DNA from: Talinum fruticosum
Lineage: Eukaryota > Streptophyta > Magnoliopsida > Caryophyllales > Talinaceae
Assembly: GCA_021018815.1 (NCBI GenBank)
Contig: JAITYX010000063.1
Location: 372,001-436,000 of the forward strand
Length of the DNA stretch: 64,000 nt
Direction: 5' to 3'
The position numbers and the translations under genes are program-made. Below the pieces are notes generated by a model. That model saw only the letters and a program-made list of their open reading frames with translations. It made no database searches and had not been told where the DNA came from. Positions 26,037 to 36,699 of the stretch are shown piece by piece; within the stretch, counting starts at the first letter, position 1; every line of letters starts with the position of its first letter.

Positions 26037-26105
26037 AGCCTATTAGTTCAAAGGTAGAGCAATGTGTAATAACACAAAGATGTGGGTTCGAATCCCACAT
26101 AGACT
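26037..26105 (+). repeat. tRNA-shaped element, copy 1 (in MULE A)
   Basis: The sequence folds as a tRNA cloverleaf. The acceptor is AGCCTAT / ATAGACT (one mismatch), the D-arm region is TAGTTCAAAGGTAGAGC, and the T-arm is GTGGG-TTCGAAT-CCCAC. The anticodon arm is ATGTG-TAATAA-CACAA with a 6-nt loop instead of 7, so it cannot present a normal anticodon. It is a member of a five-copy family. Confidence 0.75.
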
Positions 26106-26797
26106 ATTTGCTAACTAAGAATTTGCTTTAGACATCAAATAAAAATACAAAAATTGTTCCAAAAATAAGAAATTTTGCTGGAACTAAGAACTCAATACGA
26201 TGAATTTTATGTTCAAGCTTAGATAGCCATTCTCTTCATTGATTAGCATCCTTTCCTACGTATTACACTTGTCCAAGCTCCTAGCAGCCTCAAGTTGGAC
26301 TACCACCAACTTTTATGCACATTGTTAGCTTCAAATAAATTCAAAAGCCACTCGAAATAAATTCAAAAAGCTCAATATGCTATGAAAAAATTCAAAAAGC
26401 TTAAGATAGGCTGAAATTGCCCAAAACAAATTTAGTAAGCTCAATATGGCATATTCGTTCACAATGGTTGTATACTTTTACCAAACATTAACAAATGACT
26501 GAATATTCATGCAAAATGGATGCATACTTGTAAGTAAAAGAAATAAAGAACGTGCATATAGTCAAGATTTCCAAGAAGATAGAATTGAGTAGCTACAACC
26601 ATTGTTTACATTCGAATCAAATGATAAAAGGATTTCATTCGAATTAACCATTGTTTATATTCAAATCAAATGAAAAAAATACACCTATAGTTAAGGGACA
26701 TGATTAGTCTTGGCAATCTTCAAAGTTCCCCTTGTAATCGAACACACACACTAGCACATCTTCATTTTCATTTGACCTTAAAAACATTCAAACATCT

Positions 26798-28953
26798 TTA
26801 AAGTCTCAATCGTTTTTTCGCTTGTTGCTCCATTACCTTCTCTTTTCCACCTTTAATCCGTTTACCGCTTCCTTTAGTATTACATTGTTTAGGTGGGAGA
26901 ATGTCAATTTGCTTGAGAGCACTTGATCCAATAAACGATTCCAACTCACTTATTTTGCTTGCACTTGTATAACCACTCAACTTCTTCATCTCCTTCATAA
27001 TATTTTGAATTCCATTGCTAACAATTGCGAGCTTTTTAAGGTCTTTACCAGCAACTTGCATGCAATCAAAGAAATCTAACCAATTTCTTGAAATTTTCCT
27101 ATCTTCACAGTCCATTTGAGAGTGTCCCTCCGAAAGGATGTCGTCCACATGAAAATTTGATTTGCTTGCCGGCATTTTAGTCCATCGGTTCAAAATATAA
27201 TAGGAAGGCAATTCACGCAAAGACTTTCCCTTCAAAATACATAAAATGTGGCAACAAGGAATACCTTCACATTTAAAAATCTTACATGAACAATATGCCA
27301 CATGAGAGGAGGGGTCATATATAACTTGCCTTTTCAAAGCCATGTTTCGACTATTACTTGCTACAATAAGTATTTGCCCCTCATCTATTACTTTCTTATC
27401 CTCAATCTCACAGTCCATAAACGCATTCTAAAATTGAGCTTGAAACTTATAAAAATTAGCATAAGTAAAGATTTCACATGCATGCTTCTCAAAATCTTTG
27501 TTGGTCTTCAATATAGGCACTGAAGTAGAAGTATTATTATCCGCCTATAACCGCCCATGCCTTTGCAGTTCCAATGCACTCTCAAATCGCATCCGGAAAC
27601 TCAACCAGACTCAAGTGTGGATTGGTAAAATTACTAAAAAATTGATTCTCACTTTCACATCTTGATGTTGTTCTTAACACTTCTCCCAAAAATAAATCCC
27701 TAAAATATGCAGATATCAATCATTCTTGAATATCATACAAATGAGACAATCATGTATTATTTTGCAATCCAAAATCTTGAATAACAATTTGCCACCTTTC
27801 TTCAAATTCTATTGGATTTTCTGAATTGTACACACATGACTTAAATCGAGCAAGAAAATCATTGTTACTATTCAAAGAAAATCCCACCTTTTAGAAAATT
27901 TTCTCATTATATGCCAAATGCAAAATCTATGAGTAGTTGACGGAAATTTTGCTTCAATTGCCACTTTCATTGCTTGATCTTGATTAGTAATAAGACAAAC
28001 AGGCATGTGACCCCCATTACATCCAAAAACTTATCAAACAACCATATAAATGATTCTTCTTTTTCATTCCCCAAGAATGTAGCCCCAAATGTAACATATA
28101 ATCTATGGTTATCCAACCATGTGAATGGGGCAAATATCATTTTGTATCGATTAGTGTCATATGTTGTATCAAAAGAGACAACATCACCATATAGCGAATA
28201 ATTCAATCTCGCAATAGTATCTCGTCCAATACACATGTTTGAGTGTACCATCAACTTCTTACTCATAGGCAACATAAAAGGATTGATGAATATCTTGCTT
28301 CCTCTTAAAATTCTCAATGAACATTTGGGCATCGGAATCCTTGATAAATGCTTTTAAGTCTCTCCGAAAGTTTTTCAAGTCTTGTTTACAACATCCAACA
28401 TTTTCAAAACCGCCAACATGCTCCTTAATGATGCGGTGAGATTTAGAAGGACCAATATTAGCACAAGTGAGTGACTTGAATAAAGTCCTATGCACATTAT
28501 TTACGCCTCTATTAGAATTTAACATATGATGTTTCCTAGGAGTGGCAAGTAAATGTGTATGCCTTCATGAAACTTAAAAAGCACATATGCTCCATTTTTT
28601 GTTCTTCTATAACCAATCATTGCATTACATCCTTCCCTAGTCAACTTCATTCTTCGATTGGGATTCGGATTAGTAGAAGCTCTTCTAAAGCCTTGTTTAG
28701 AACACACAAAGTATTTATACTTTTCAACACCTTCCTTATCCTTCTTAGATGACCATTTCCGAATACTAAAACCAACATGACGAGCATAAGATTTATAGAA
28801 TTTCTCACATTCTTCCAAGTTGACAAACTCCAATTCTTCCTTCGATTTCAACTCATCCTCGCATAAGGGTATCCACTCTTTGATTACAGGTGTAGGACTT
28901 TTCCATTTTTCGGACGTGCAATGTTGTTCACCCTCTTTCCGAGTTGTTTCCAT
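26798..28953 (-). pseudogene. MULE transposase, FAR1/FHY3-related, frameshifted
   Basis: The minus strand encodes, in order, three blocks. First is a FAR1-type DNA-binding region (28519-28953; EECEKFYKSYARHVGFSIRK, then a zinc-binding CSKQG...REGCNA). Second is the MULE transposase core (28005-28332; VVSFDTTYDTNRYKMIFAPF, then, after a frame change near 28010, CLITNQDQAMKVAIEAKFPS and HRFCIWHIMRKFS). Third is a SWIM zinc finger (about 27250-27320; CSCKIFKCEGIPCCHILCIL) and a basic C-terminus with KKRLRL. Full-length relatives have about 650-800 residues. The frame changes at about 28520, 28300 and 28010 and has stops between 27420 and 27900, so it is not functional. It would have moved element A. 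Confidence 0.9.
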
Positions 28954-29576
28954 ATCATCTACAAAAGTAATGAACTAAAAATTAACACTATAAATTCAGC
29001 ATTGCTTCCATATCATCTACAAAAGTCCCTAATCTATTGCTATAGCAAGAGAGCAAAATTAACATATACTCTAAATTTTACCAAATAGAGGACATTCGAT
29101 CCGAAAGCAACATGGCTCAATATAATCACTATGACAAACTAATACTTTCGTTGTGAAAGCAAGAAAGAAGATTAATATATACTCTAAATTAACCTCAATA
29201 TGAAAATGGATTGATGTAACCATAACTACACTTAACAACTTAGTCAATATTAGCTTGAATCTCCATAAAACCTATTTAACCATCACTAAACTTTCATTGT
29301 GGTAATCTATAAAACCAATTGAACTAACCAAAAGTAATAATCCATAAAACCAATTGAATTAGTATAAACAAAAACACACAAGTCCCCCACCCCCACTTGA
29401 ACTTTTTACAGGAAAAATATATTCTTACTTTTGGTTTCCAGGCATTGATGAAGCCGGCAAGCTCTTTTCCAGATGAAAACAAGTAGACCCAAGGCGTCGG
29501 CGCCGTAATTTTCGAGCGATGTAGCCATGATTACAAGTCCAATGGCCGCAATTTTCAGGCAATGGAACCTAGTTTA

Positions 29577-29909
29577 GCTCTGTGGCCCGGATCGAAATGT
29601 CGTCGGAGTTGGGGCGATAGGTTGGCCGGCGAGTGGACTAACTTCACCGGCGCCGAGCGGAGGCGGGTGCCGGCGATGGAGAAGTGAGCTGCCGCGGCAA
29701 GAGATAGAGAGGGGATGCGAGAGGTATAGAGAAAGAGAGTGCACTCGGAGTTTTTTCAATGTCGATGGAATTGAAACTTACCCCGATTATTTTTTTGATT
29801 TTTTTTAGTTGTTAATAATGGTTGATTAATGTAGACCGTTGGATGATGATCTAACAGCTCAAATATGAGGTGTTTATCTATTGTTTGGCTACTTACCTAT
29901 AGGGAGCTT
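29577..29909 (-). repeat. MULE A right terminal inverted repeat
   Basis: This is the inverse of the left TIR: ACTTACCTATAGGGAG near 29891-29906 corresponds to CCCTATAGGTAAG on the left. It ends at a (TA)n tract (29909-29923) and lacks the terminal GGGTTCAAG of the left end. Confidence 0.88.
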
Positions 29910-29923
29910 ATATATATATATAT

Positions 29924-30490
29924 AAACACCCCTTATACGTAAGCACCTTAGATTTGAATCGTTAGATCTTCGTCTACGGATCGGTATTAATCTGCTATTA
30001 TTAACAATTAAAAAAGAAAAAACATAAAAAAATTCAGCCATCGACATTTCTCACCTCCCTCCCTCCCTCTCTCTACCTCTAAGTTCCCTCCCTCTCTCTC
30101 ACCAGCAACCAGTCTTCCCTCGCTGGCACCCACCTCTGTTCACCGGCAACTTGCCTCCACTCGCCGGCCACCCTGTTGCCCCAACTCCGGCGAATTTTTC
30201 GGACACCCTCTCGCACACTCGGGAAAGGTCGCAGACACCCTCTTCTCTCTCTGGACGTGCTTGCAATTCTCGTGCCTCCTCTCTCTCGTTCCTTGGCTCC
30301 AGCACCGGAACCCTTCCCCTTCTCTGTCACCGGCAGCCCCCTGTCACTCTCCTTCGATAACAATTGTTTTGGCGATTCTGCATTTGAATAGAAGCCGAAA
30401 TTAGGTTTTTTTCCCTAATTGCACAATTTCGCTGGGGTAATTTTTTTCTCTCATCTTCAATCACAATTGTTCAATTATTCACCTTACATA
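29924..30490 (+). repeat. MULE B left end (TIR plus subterminal region)
   Basis: It matches the element A left end in order: GTTAGATC, TATTAACAATTAAAAAA, the CGCCGGCCACCC block, then AATTAGGTTTTTTTC and TTGCACAATTTCG. The A and B copies are diverged, so B was not made by a recent duplication of A. Confidence 0.85.
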
Positions 30491-31577
30491 TAAGTTTATT
30501 GATTAGGGTTCAATTGATCTTAGAGTAAGGTTGGGTGTAAAGCTCTTTTCTGAGTGATTCAATCAGTTTATTGATATGAGCAACAAACCTCTTGCCATAC
30601 ATGTATTCCTAATTGGGTGTATTTCATCGTTAGATTGTCATTACTTTAGTTGTTCTTATACCTGTTTGTAATGATGTGCCTGTTTGTAAGAAGTCTGTTC
30701 TGTTCAGGAATCATCCTGATTTGTGCCTTGCAGTGGTTGTATTTCTTGTCTATAAACTCAGCTGCAGTGGATTGTAGTGGATTGCCATTACTTTAGTTAT
30801 TCTTATAACGTTTCACCTTGTCCTGGCTCATGCCCTTATGTAGATTATACATTTCAATTGAGTTGATAGGTTGGTCAGTCCATTGATCAGATTCACTGAG
30901 TTCATTGGCTGGCGGAATTGACTTACAAACCGACAAGCTCTAAACCCGTTCGAATTGACTACGTGACAGGCTAAGCCAAATTGAACCATGCCATTAGCGA
31001 TATTTCACCGAATAGTATTGGTTGTATTTTCTCGCCGACAATATTGAATGTTACAACAAACTTGAACATGCCCAAGTGTAGGAATGATTCAAATAGCCAA
31101 TTTTCAAAGTTCATCTAGTTTTTTTTTTTTTTTAATGATAAGTAACTATGTTGCCATCCATGTAATGCTGCTATAGGTGTATGGGTTAAAATGGTCTCAT
31201 GATGATAGGGAAGTTGCATCTGGGGGCAACGACAATCAGGTACTTATTCTAATTCAATTAGTTATCGAGCGAAAGCTCTTTCTTGTTTAGATGGAATACC
31301 TTGTGAAAGTCATTACTAACTGTGAAAGTCATTACTAACTGTGAAATTCATGTACAAAAACCAGCTCTTGGTGAGGAACCAATGTTCTCAGTAGCCTATT
31401 CTCAAGGTGCTCTTTCTACTGTCACATTATTATTCTTTTTTACTCTCAACATTCTCAGTAACCAATGTTCTCGGGAGCCAATTTCATGTTTTAGTACATT
31501 ATCTATTGTGGGGTTTGTATGTTGTATCTTATGTCTTCTACCTAAGTTTTGATTTCAGGTATTGCTGATTTTGTTTT

Positions 31578-31645
31578 AGCCTAGCTCAAAGGTAGAGTGA
31601 CATGTGACAATGCACGGAAATGTGGGTTCGAATCCCACATAGGCT
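31578..31645 (+). repeat. tRNA-shaped element, copy 2 (in MULE B)
   Basis: Acceptor AGCCTAG / ATAGGCT, D-arm region CTCAAAGGTAGAG, T-arm GTGGG-TTCGAAT-CCCAC. The anticodon arm is shortened with a 6-nt loop (GTG-ACAATG-CAC). It lies about 1.65 kb from the left end of element B. Copy 1 lies about 1.78 kb from the left end of element A, so the two may descend from one ancestral position. Confidence 0.75.
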
Positions 31646-31945
31646 TGTTAATTGTTATGATCCAATCATTGGCTTGTAGTAGTATGCAGGATTCATCCAC
31701 AATGGCCCAAAACCAAAAAACAATATTCATCCACAATGAGATTATTCTTTAATTAGTTCTTTATTTTATGACATTCTTCTTCGGTTTCTCTCTTTTCCTT
31801 TAAAACATCAAGAATTCTGGTTTCCCTACTGGCCACATGATACACTTGATCATAAAACTATTTCACAGGAATCAAATAACTAGCAAGACATCTTAGACAC
31901 CCAATGGAACACTTGAACTTTAGCTAAGGTAATCTATTTATAAAT

Positions 31946-32016
31946 AGCCTATGTGGGAATCGAACCCACATCTTCCGTGTCATTGCACGACGCTCTTCCA
32001 TTTGAGCTAATAGGCT
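31946..32016 (-). repeat. tRNA-shaped element, copy 3, best preserved
   Basis: The minus strand reads AGCCTAT-TA-GCTC-AAATGGAA-GAGC-G-TCGTG-CAATGA-CACGG-AAGAT-GTGGG-TTCGATT-CCCAC-ATAGGCT. All four stems pair, the acceptor perfectly over 7 bp, and both internal promoter boxes are recognisable (A: TAGCTCAAATGG; B: GGTTCGATTCC). The only departure from a canonical tRNA is the 6-nt anticodon loop. A tRNA finder might call it a pseudogene or an undetermined tRNA. Confidence 0.8.
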
Positions 32017-32905
32017 CATAACAATGATCAATCAATCATCCTTTGATTTTCAAAACATAGAACAAGTTTTCAGAATCAACTCCTTGCACCACAAACCACA
32101 ACTTATTGTTTTAAGTACTACATATGCGTATATAATTGACGTTCAAAAATTTCCTCTTCAAAAGAGGGTAGCTAAGTAGAATGTGAACCTCATTCAAAAA
32201 TTTTTGGGATTGTAACAGAAAATATCTGGATAATTTTTCAATAAAATGTGCTATAAAGGAATTTGGGTTGTTGATTTTTGGCTCAATTTGGGATTTTTGT
32301 GGATGATGCCAATGAAATGTGATATATTGGTGATGTTGATAAATTTAGATTCCACCTTTTAATGTCTTTACATTGCCATTGATCTATTTGGTGTAATTCT
32401 GATATTTGAATCACACTTGACGTCGGCTTACCGGAAGGAGTTGTTGATAATAGTTAATACTCATATCCTCTGTGTGTTGGTTGATAATAGTTAACACTCA
32501 TATACTCAAAAGCAGCTGTTGATAATAGTTTACCAAAAGCAGCTGTTTACCATGTCCCTATCTCTTGGTTTTAACTAGAATGGGAATGAGTCTAGAAGAG
32601 GGGCTAGGTTTGATCTAAATTAGGGTTTAGATTCTAAATTGTTCTTCAATTTGAGAATTCAGGTTCTGTGGTTTAACTGAATTCATGTGTTTGCTTGTAG
32701 TTTTGTGGCATGAATTAACTCATTGTGTGGTTTGATTGAAACTCCCCTTGAAATGTCCAGTGAAATTGGTGAAATTACTCCGTGAAATTTGAACTGAATT
32801 GTTCTTCAATTTGCGAATTCAGGTTCTGTAGTTATGTATAGCCGCTTAGTTTATGCCATGTCTAAAACTTGATTGGAGCTTTAGGTAATGGAGTAAGTTA
32901 CATAT

Positions 32906-32974
32906 GGCCTATTGGCTCAAATGGTAGAGCATTTGTGTACTTATACAAATGATGTGGGGAATCCCATATAGGCT
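32906..32974 (+). repeat. tRNA-shaped element, copy 4
   Basis: The D-arm region TTGGCTCAAATGGTAGAGC is intact. The anticodon arm is an extended near-palindrome, TTTGT...ACAAA. The T-loop has lost bases (GTGGGGAATCCC), so box B is damaged. The ends are GGCCTAT / ATAGGCT. This is a decayed family member. Confidence 0.7.
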
Positions 32975-33099
32975 ACAAGTTTCTAAGATCCTTCATAAGA
33001 AATAAAATACTACTTTTGCCTTGTTATGGAATGTTCCGGTTTAAGCTCCATGTACGCTCATTTAGAAGTCGTGTGTTCTTAGCTCAGTACATAGGCTCT

Positions 33100-34380
33100 G
33101 GATGCATATTTCATCATGGCTTGTGGTGCAGACAAGATGTCGGGTTTTGAGCTCCAACAGGTGATTTGCGTGAAAGTAAGACACCAGCATGGTGGGGTTT
33201 GTGGCGCAGACAAGGTGCACCTGCCCATGGCATTCACCACACTGGTACCTCTTGGAGCTTTTTCAAATATGTTAGGAAATGTTATTAATCACTGATCTGA
33301 AGAAAGAATGTGGTCAAAACTTTAAAGGACATAACCCTTGAGAAGTATAATGTGAAACAAAGGATGCTCCTGGGTTTACATAACTGTACTCCATCGAACT
33401 TTAGTGCAGTAATATTTAGGACCATAATTTTTTTAGAATTAACATAACAGTCCATTAAACTTTAGTGCAATAATATTGATACTGTTTAATGGTTATTTGT
33501 ATGATCGGTACCTGTAAATTGAGGACCCTCTACCATAACACCGGGTGTAGATGAACTCAAAGGAGTCTGTCACTAGTGTCACTGGATGCTCATGGGCAAA
33601 TGTTTTGAGCTTGGTCTTGTTGGAAAACCATAAGAACTTGGTCTTGTTGGCTGCTGTTAATGAATCAAAGAATTCTTCCAAGACAGCACAAGCCAAGTGC
33701 TGTTAATTAAACTTGCAAGGGATGCACCGTACCTGATGTCGAGGCCATCCTTGTGGCAAGCGTTGCAGACATAGTCAATGCCAGTCTCAAAAGTGGAGAG
33801 TGCAGTGGATGAAGAAAGTCTGTCATTTGGTGACCCCTCAGCAATGAGGTTCGAGCTTATAACTCTTGGTTCTCTCTCTTGCAATAACACCGTCTCCCTC
33901 TTTCAGCTCACTTCTCTCAGCATAGTACTCCCAGGCACCTTTGACAGCATAGTACGTGGAGCATAAAATGTACCAAATGTTCCTCCATTCTACTCCAATG
34001 CTTAGTTAATTTCGAAAGCCAAGATAAGAGAATGGGTTGAGTGGACTAATTGGGACTTGGGAGGATAAATAATATTAATGGCCTGCCAATTAAATCCCTG
34101 CCTCTGAACAGGGTATATATACTACTATTCCACCACTATATACAACATATATATCTATTTCTGTCTACCTGTCCTGCCTATCAGTTACTGTCATTTGTCT
34201 TTTTCTAAAACAAACTATCTGGACTGAAATTATATCTAATATGGCCTGAAACTATATACAACATATATATCTAATAGGGCATTAGGAAAAACTTCGAATT
34301 ACAAGTGTTGTACAGTTGTACAATTTCCAGCCACATTGAGTGTTATGAATTTATTTCAGTAGCTTTGGACAATCAGTGAG
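33100..34380. other. Interior of MULE B, unrecognised, possibly captured DNA
   Basis: The composition is less AT-rich than its surroundings. A word of the form (T)TTGTGG(T/C)GCAGACAAG occurs at about 33121 and 33200. Two overlapping minus-strand frames (33493-33696 and 33657-33890) have no domain I recognise. This could be exon sequence captured by the element or simply old repeat DNA. Confidence 0.3.
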
Positions 34381-34392
34381 TAAGTTAAAGTC

Positions 34393-34460
34393 AGCCTATG
34401 CGGGATTCAACATCGTTTGTGCCATTGCACAAATGCTCTCCCGTATTGAGCTAATAGGCT
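34393..34460 (-). repeat. tRNA-shaped element, copy 5
   Basis: The minus strand has acceptor AGCCTAT / ATAGGCT and D-arm TAGCTCAATACGGGAGAGC. The anticodon arm is a strong 6-bp hairpin, TTTGTG-CAATGG-CACAAA, again with a 6-nt loop. The T-arm is damaged (GTTGAATCCCGC). Confidence 0.7.
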
Positions 34461-35639
34461 TTTGTTTCACCAAGCTACAAGGTAACCGTGTATTGAACAT
34501 ATGAGCAAGATAGTTAGGCACACCTCCATAGGGACAATAGGGGAGTATTTGATCTGTTCCATAGTGGCAGAATGATTGAAAGTTCTGGTAAAGAATGACG
34601 ATTCAACAACAAATTGAGCATATTTTAACAGGTCAATGACTTCTTGTTCAGATCCCAATTTTGAACTTGTCCATCTCACCAGCGGAAGCACAAAACTGAA
34701 CAACTAGGATGGAAGTGTAATGCTTGGCCTACATTCACAATTGGAGATGGTCAATACTATGCATAGTTGTTGGCAATTGAACTGTTTACATATTGGGCAG
34801 CTCGGGTATTGATGTAAATATTTGAAATTAAAATAAGCTATTCATTTTAATAGTCAAAGCATCATTCCATTAACCAAGCAACATCTAAACTGAAATGTTC
34901 ATTCAGGCATACAATCACACAAATATACAAACTACAGGATAATGTGGCAGATCATGCGACAGGTACACAAGCCATATAACTCCTTGGGAAGTGGCCATAA
35001 GGATACCTGTTTCAAATACCAATTGTAGGTTTGTGGAGCTCCTTATGGAGGAAAATTGTGATGTCCAAGGCAGCTCAGATACCTAGAGATCTTGTACAAC
35101 TATTTTCGACACTCAAATATGTAATAGAAAATTTTGTTTGAAGGGGGAGAAAAGGAAAAATAAAAAGAAAGCTAGCTATATCTATCCCTCAAGAGATAAG
35201 GACACTAATTTGAATCTTCGTTGTCATGCTAATTGTGTGTTATTTTAATCTTTATTTCAGGATTTTGTGTAGTCTGTGCTAAAAGGAGGAAGTTATATTC
35301 AAGTTATCTAAGAGGTTTTATCATTATCGGTGTATTCTCAAAATCACACTCCACACCACCACCACAATGCAGACTTATCGTCACAAACTCACAACAAGTA
35401 AAGTTGAACCGACAACTACAAGTATCCAACAAAACAATAGAAGCAACCTCAATTTCGTAAAGCCCAAACAAAACAAAGACGCAACCTCAATTCGCAAAGA
35501 CAAATTTCGAAAGCAATTCGCAAACAATAGAAGAGAGCTTGGAGTATTCAAGTCCTCAATCGAATTGAGCAAGAAATTCAAAAAGATAAAAATTACCTAA
35601 TTTGAACTTGAATTCGCAATTTTGAAAACTCTAATTTCG

Positions 35640-36021
35640 CCTAAAAGGGACAACTTCGACCGAGACACAATGGCAGAGAGAGAGTAGGTATAACCGAGAG
35701 AGAGGGGCCATGGTACCGCGGCGACGAGAGAGAGCAGTATGACCGATAGAGAGGTGGGAGCGACGAAGCGAGGTGGGCGAACCGGCGTGCGGCCGAGGGA
35801 GTCTAACGGCGACAGAGTTGGCGGCGGGTGGCCACCGGCGAGTGGTCGACCCGAGAGAGGGGAGGAAGCAAGGTTTTAGTGTACTTACCCCTTCCTCTAA
35901 TTCTTTTGATTTTTCCTTTTTTAATTATAAAAATCCTTTTTAATTTAAGCCGTTAGATCGAGATTGAATGATCGAACTTACCTAAAGGGTGGAATATACC
36001 TAAAAAGTGCTTACTTGAACC
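35640..36021 (-). repeat. MULE B right end
   Basis: Read on the minus strand it starts GGTTCAAGTAAGCAC, then has GGTAAG, a GATCTAACGG motif and ATTAAAAAAGGAAAAA. A G/C-rich 5'-UTR-like block (CGCCGGTGGCCACC) follows. This is the same plan as the element A left end, but it is the most diverged of the four ends. Confidence 0.75.
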
Positions 36022-36024
36022 ATT

Positions 36025-36028
<4 letters not shown>

Positions 36029-36113
<85 letters not shown>
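36029..36113. repeat. Compound (AT)n(GT)n microsatellite
   Basis: About 19 AT units pass straight into about 24 GT units, starting 8 bases outside the right end of MULE B. TA runs also border the other MULE boundaries. Confidence 0.97.
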
Positions 36114-36116
<3 letters not shown>

Positions 36117-36502
36117 ACTAATTAATATATAACTTTGATAAACTCCAAAATTGTTTTACTTTCTTTTCATGTTGTTCTATTTATAAGAGATTGAATTGTT
36201 AATTAATTATAAGATCGTTTTGTTATGGGCATCGATCGACTTAAGATTGCCATAGTAGATGAATCTTTTCAACATAAAGGCTTATAAATTTTGCAAATCC
36301 CCTCGTTAGTGATTGTATTACAAAATAGCAATTAGGAAGAATAAGTATTCATAAGAGGTTTAGTTAGTTTTCTCGATCAAAATTTTTTTATATGAATTTA
36401 TTTAAATGTGATATTTGTAGTAAATAATATCATATCACCTTCAACAAAATGAATTCTTCAGCAAAAAGTCATAAATTTGTGAATTGATACATGGTTTTCT
36501 CT

Positions 36503-36503
<1 letters not shown>

Positions 36504-36553
<50 letters not shown>
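36504..36553. repeat. (CT)25 microsatellite upstream of the PTST-like gene
   Basis: A CT run 147 bases before the preferred start codon. CT-rich tracts are common in plant promoters and 5' UTRs, so it may lie in the transcribed leader. Confidence 0.9.
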
Positions 36554-36558
<5 letters not shown>

Positions 36559-36699
36559 AATTTTTAATATTTTGGGTGGTTAACCGAAAACTTAATAAAA
36601 GAGTATTGTTTAGTCCTAATCGGTAAAATCAAGTACTATGCCCGTCTCAAATGGCCCCAGACTGAAATGCTCTGCTCGCCTTCTTGTCTCACTTCTCCA

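Larger units (their letters stand above)
24258..29909 (-). mobile_element. Mutator-like element A (MULE), about 5.65 kb, long TIRs, broken FAR1-type transposase
   Basis: The element is bounded by inverted repeats of about 330 bases (24271-24604 and 29577-29909), readable base for base along most of their length. It contains one minus-strand transposase remnant (26798-28953). Long TIRs plus a FAR1/MULE/SWIM protein identify a Mutator-like element. Its left end begins GGGTTCAAGTAAG next to a TA run. Its right end meets a TA run without those terminal bases. A second, related element starts immediately to the right (29924). No 9-bp target duplication could be recognised. Confidence 0.8.
29924..36021 (+). 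mobile_element. Mutator-like element B, about 6.1 kb, no transposase seen
   Basis: The left end (29924-30490) is a direct, diverged copy of the left end of element A and stays alignable for about 570 bases, well past the TIR. The right end (about 35640-36021) is an inverted relative. It closes with GTGCTTACTTGAACC, the complement of GGTTCAAGTAAGCAC, matching the start of element A. I could read no transposase between them. The interior holds four tRNA-shaped elements and mixed DNA. It is either a non-autonomous relative or a carrier of captured DNA. Confidence 0.65.

Noticed and set aside
31946..32016. Functional tRNA gene
   Set aside because: Stems and pol III boxes are good, but the 6-nt anticodon loop, shared with most relatives, leaves no normal anticodon. 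It is listed as a tRNA-shaped repeat instead.
33493..33890. Minus-strand coding pair in MULE B
   Set aside because: Overlapping frames with no recognised domain and no shared phase; kept only as unrecognised interior.
36029..36113. CRISPR-like or regulatory repeat array
   Set aside because: It is a simple (AT)n(GT)n microsatellite. No spaced repeats typical of CRISPR occur anywhere in the window, as expected for a plant nucleus.
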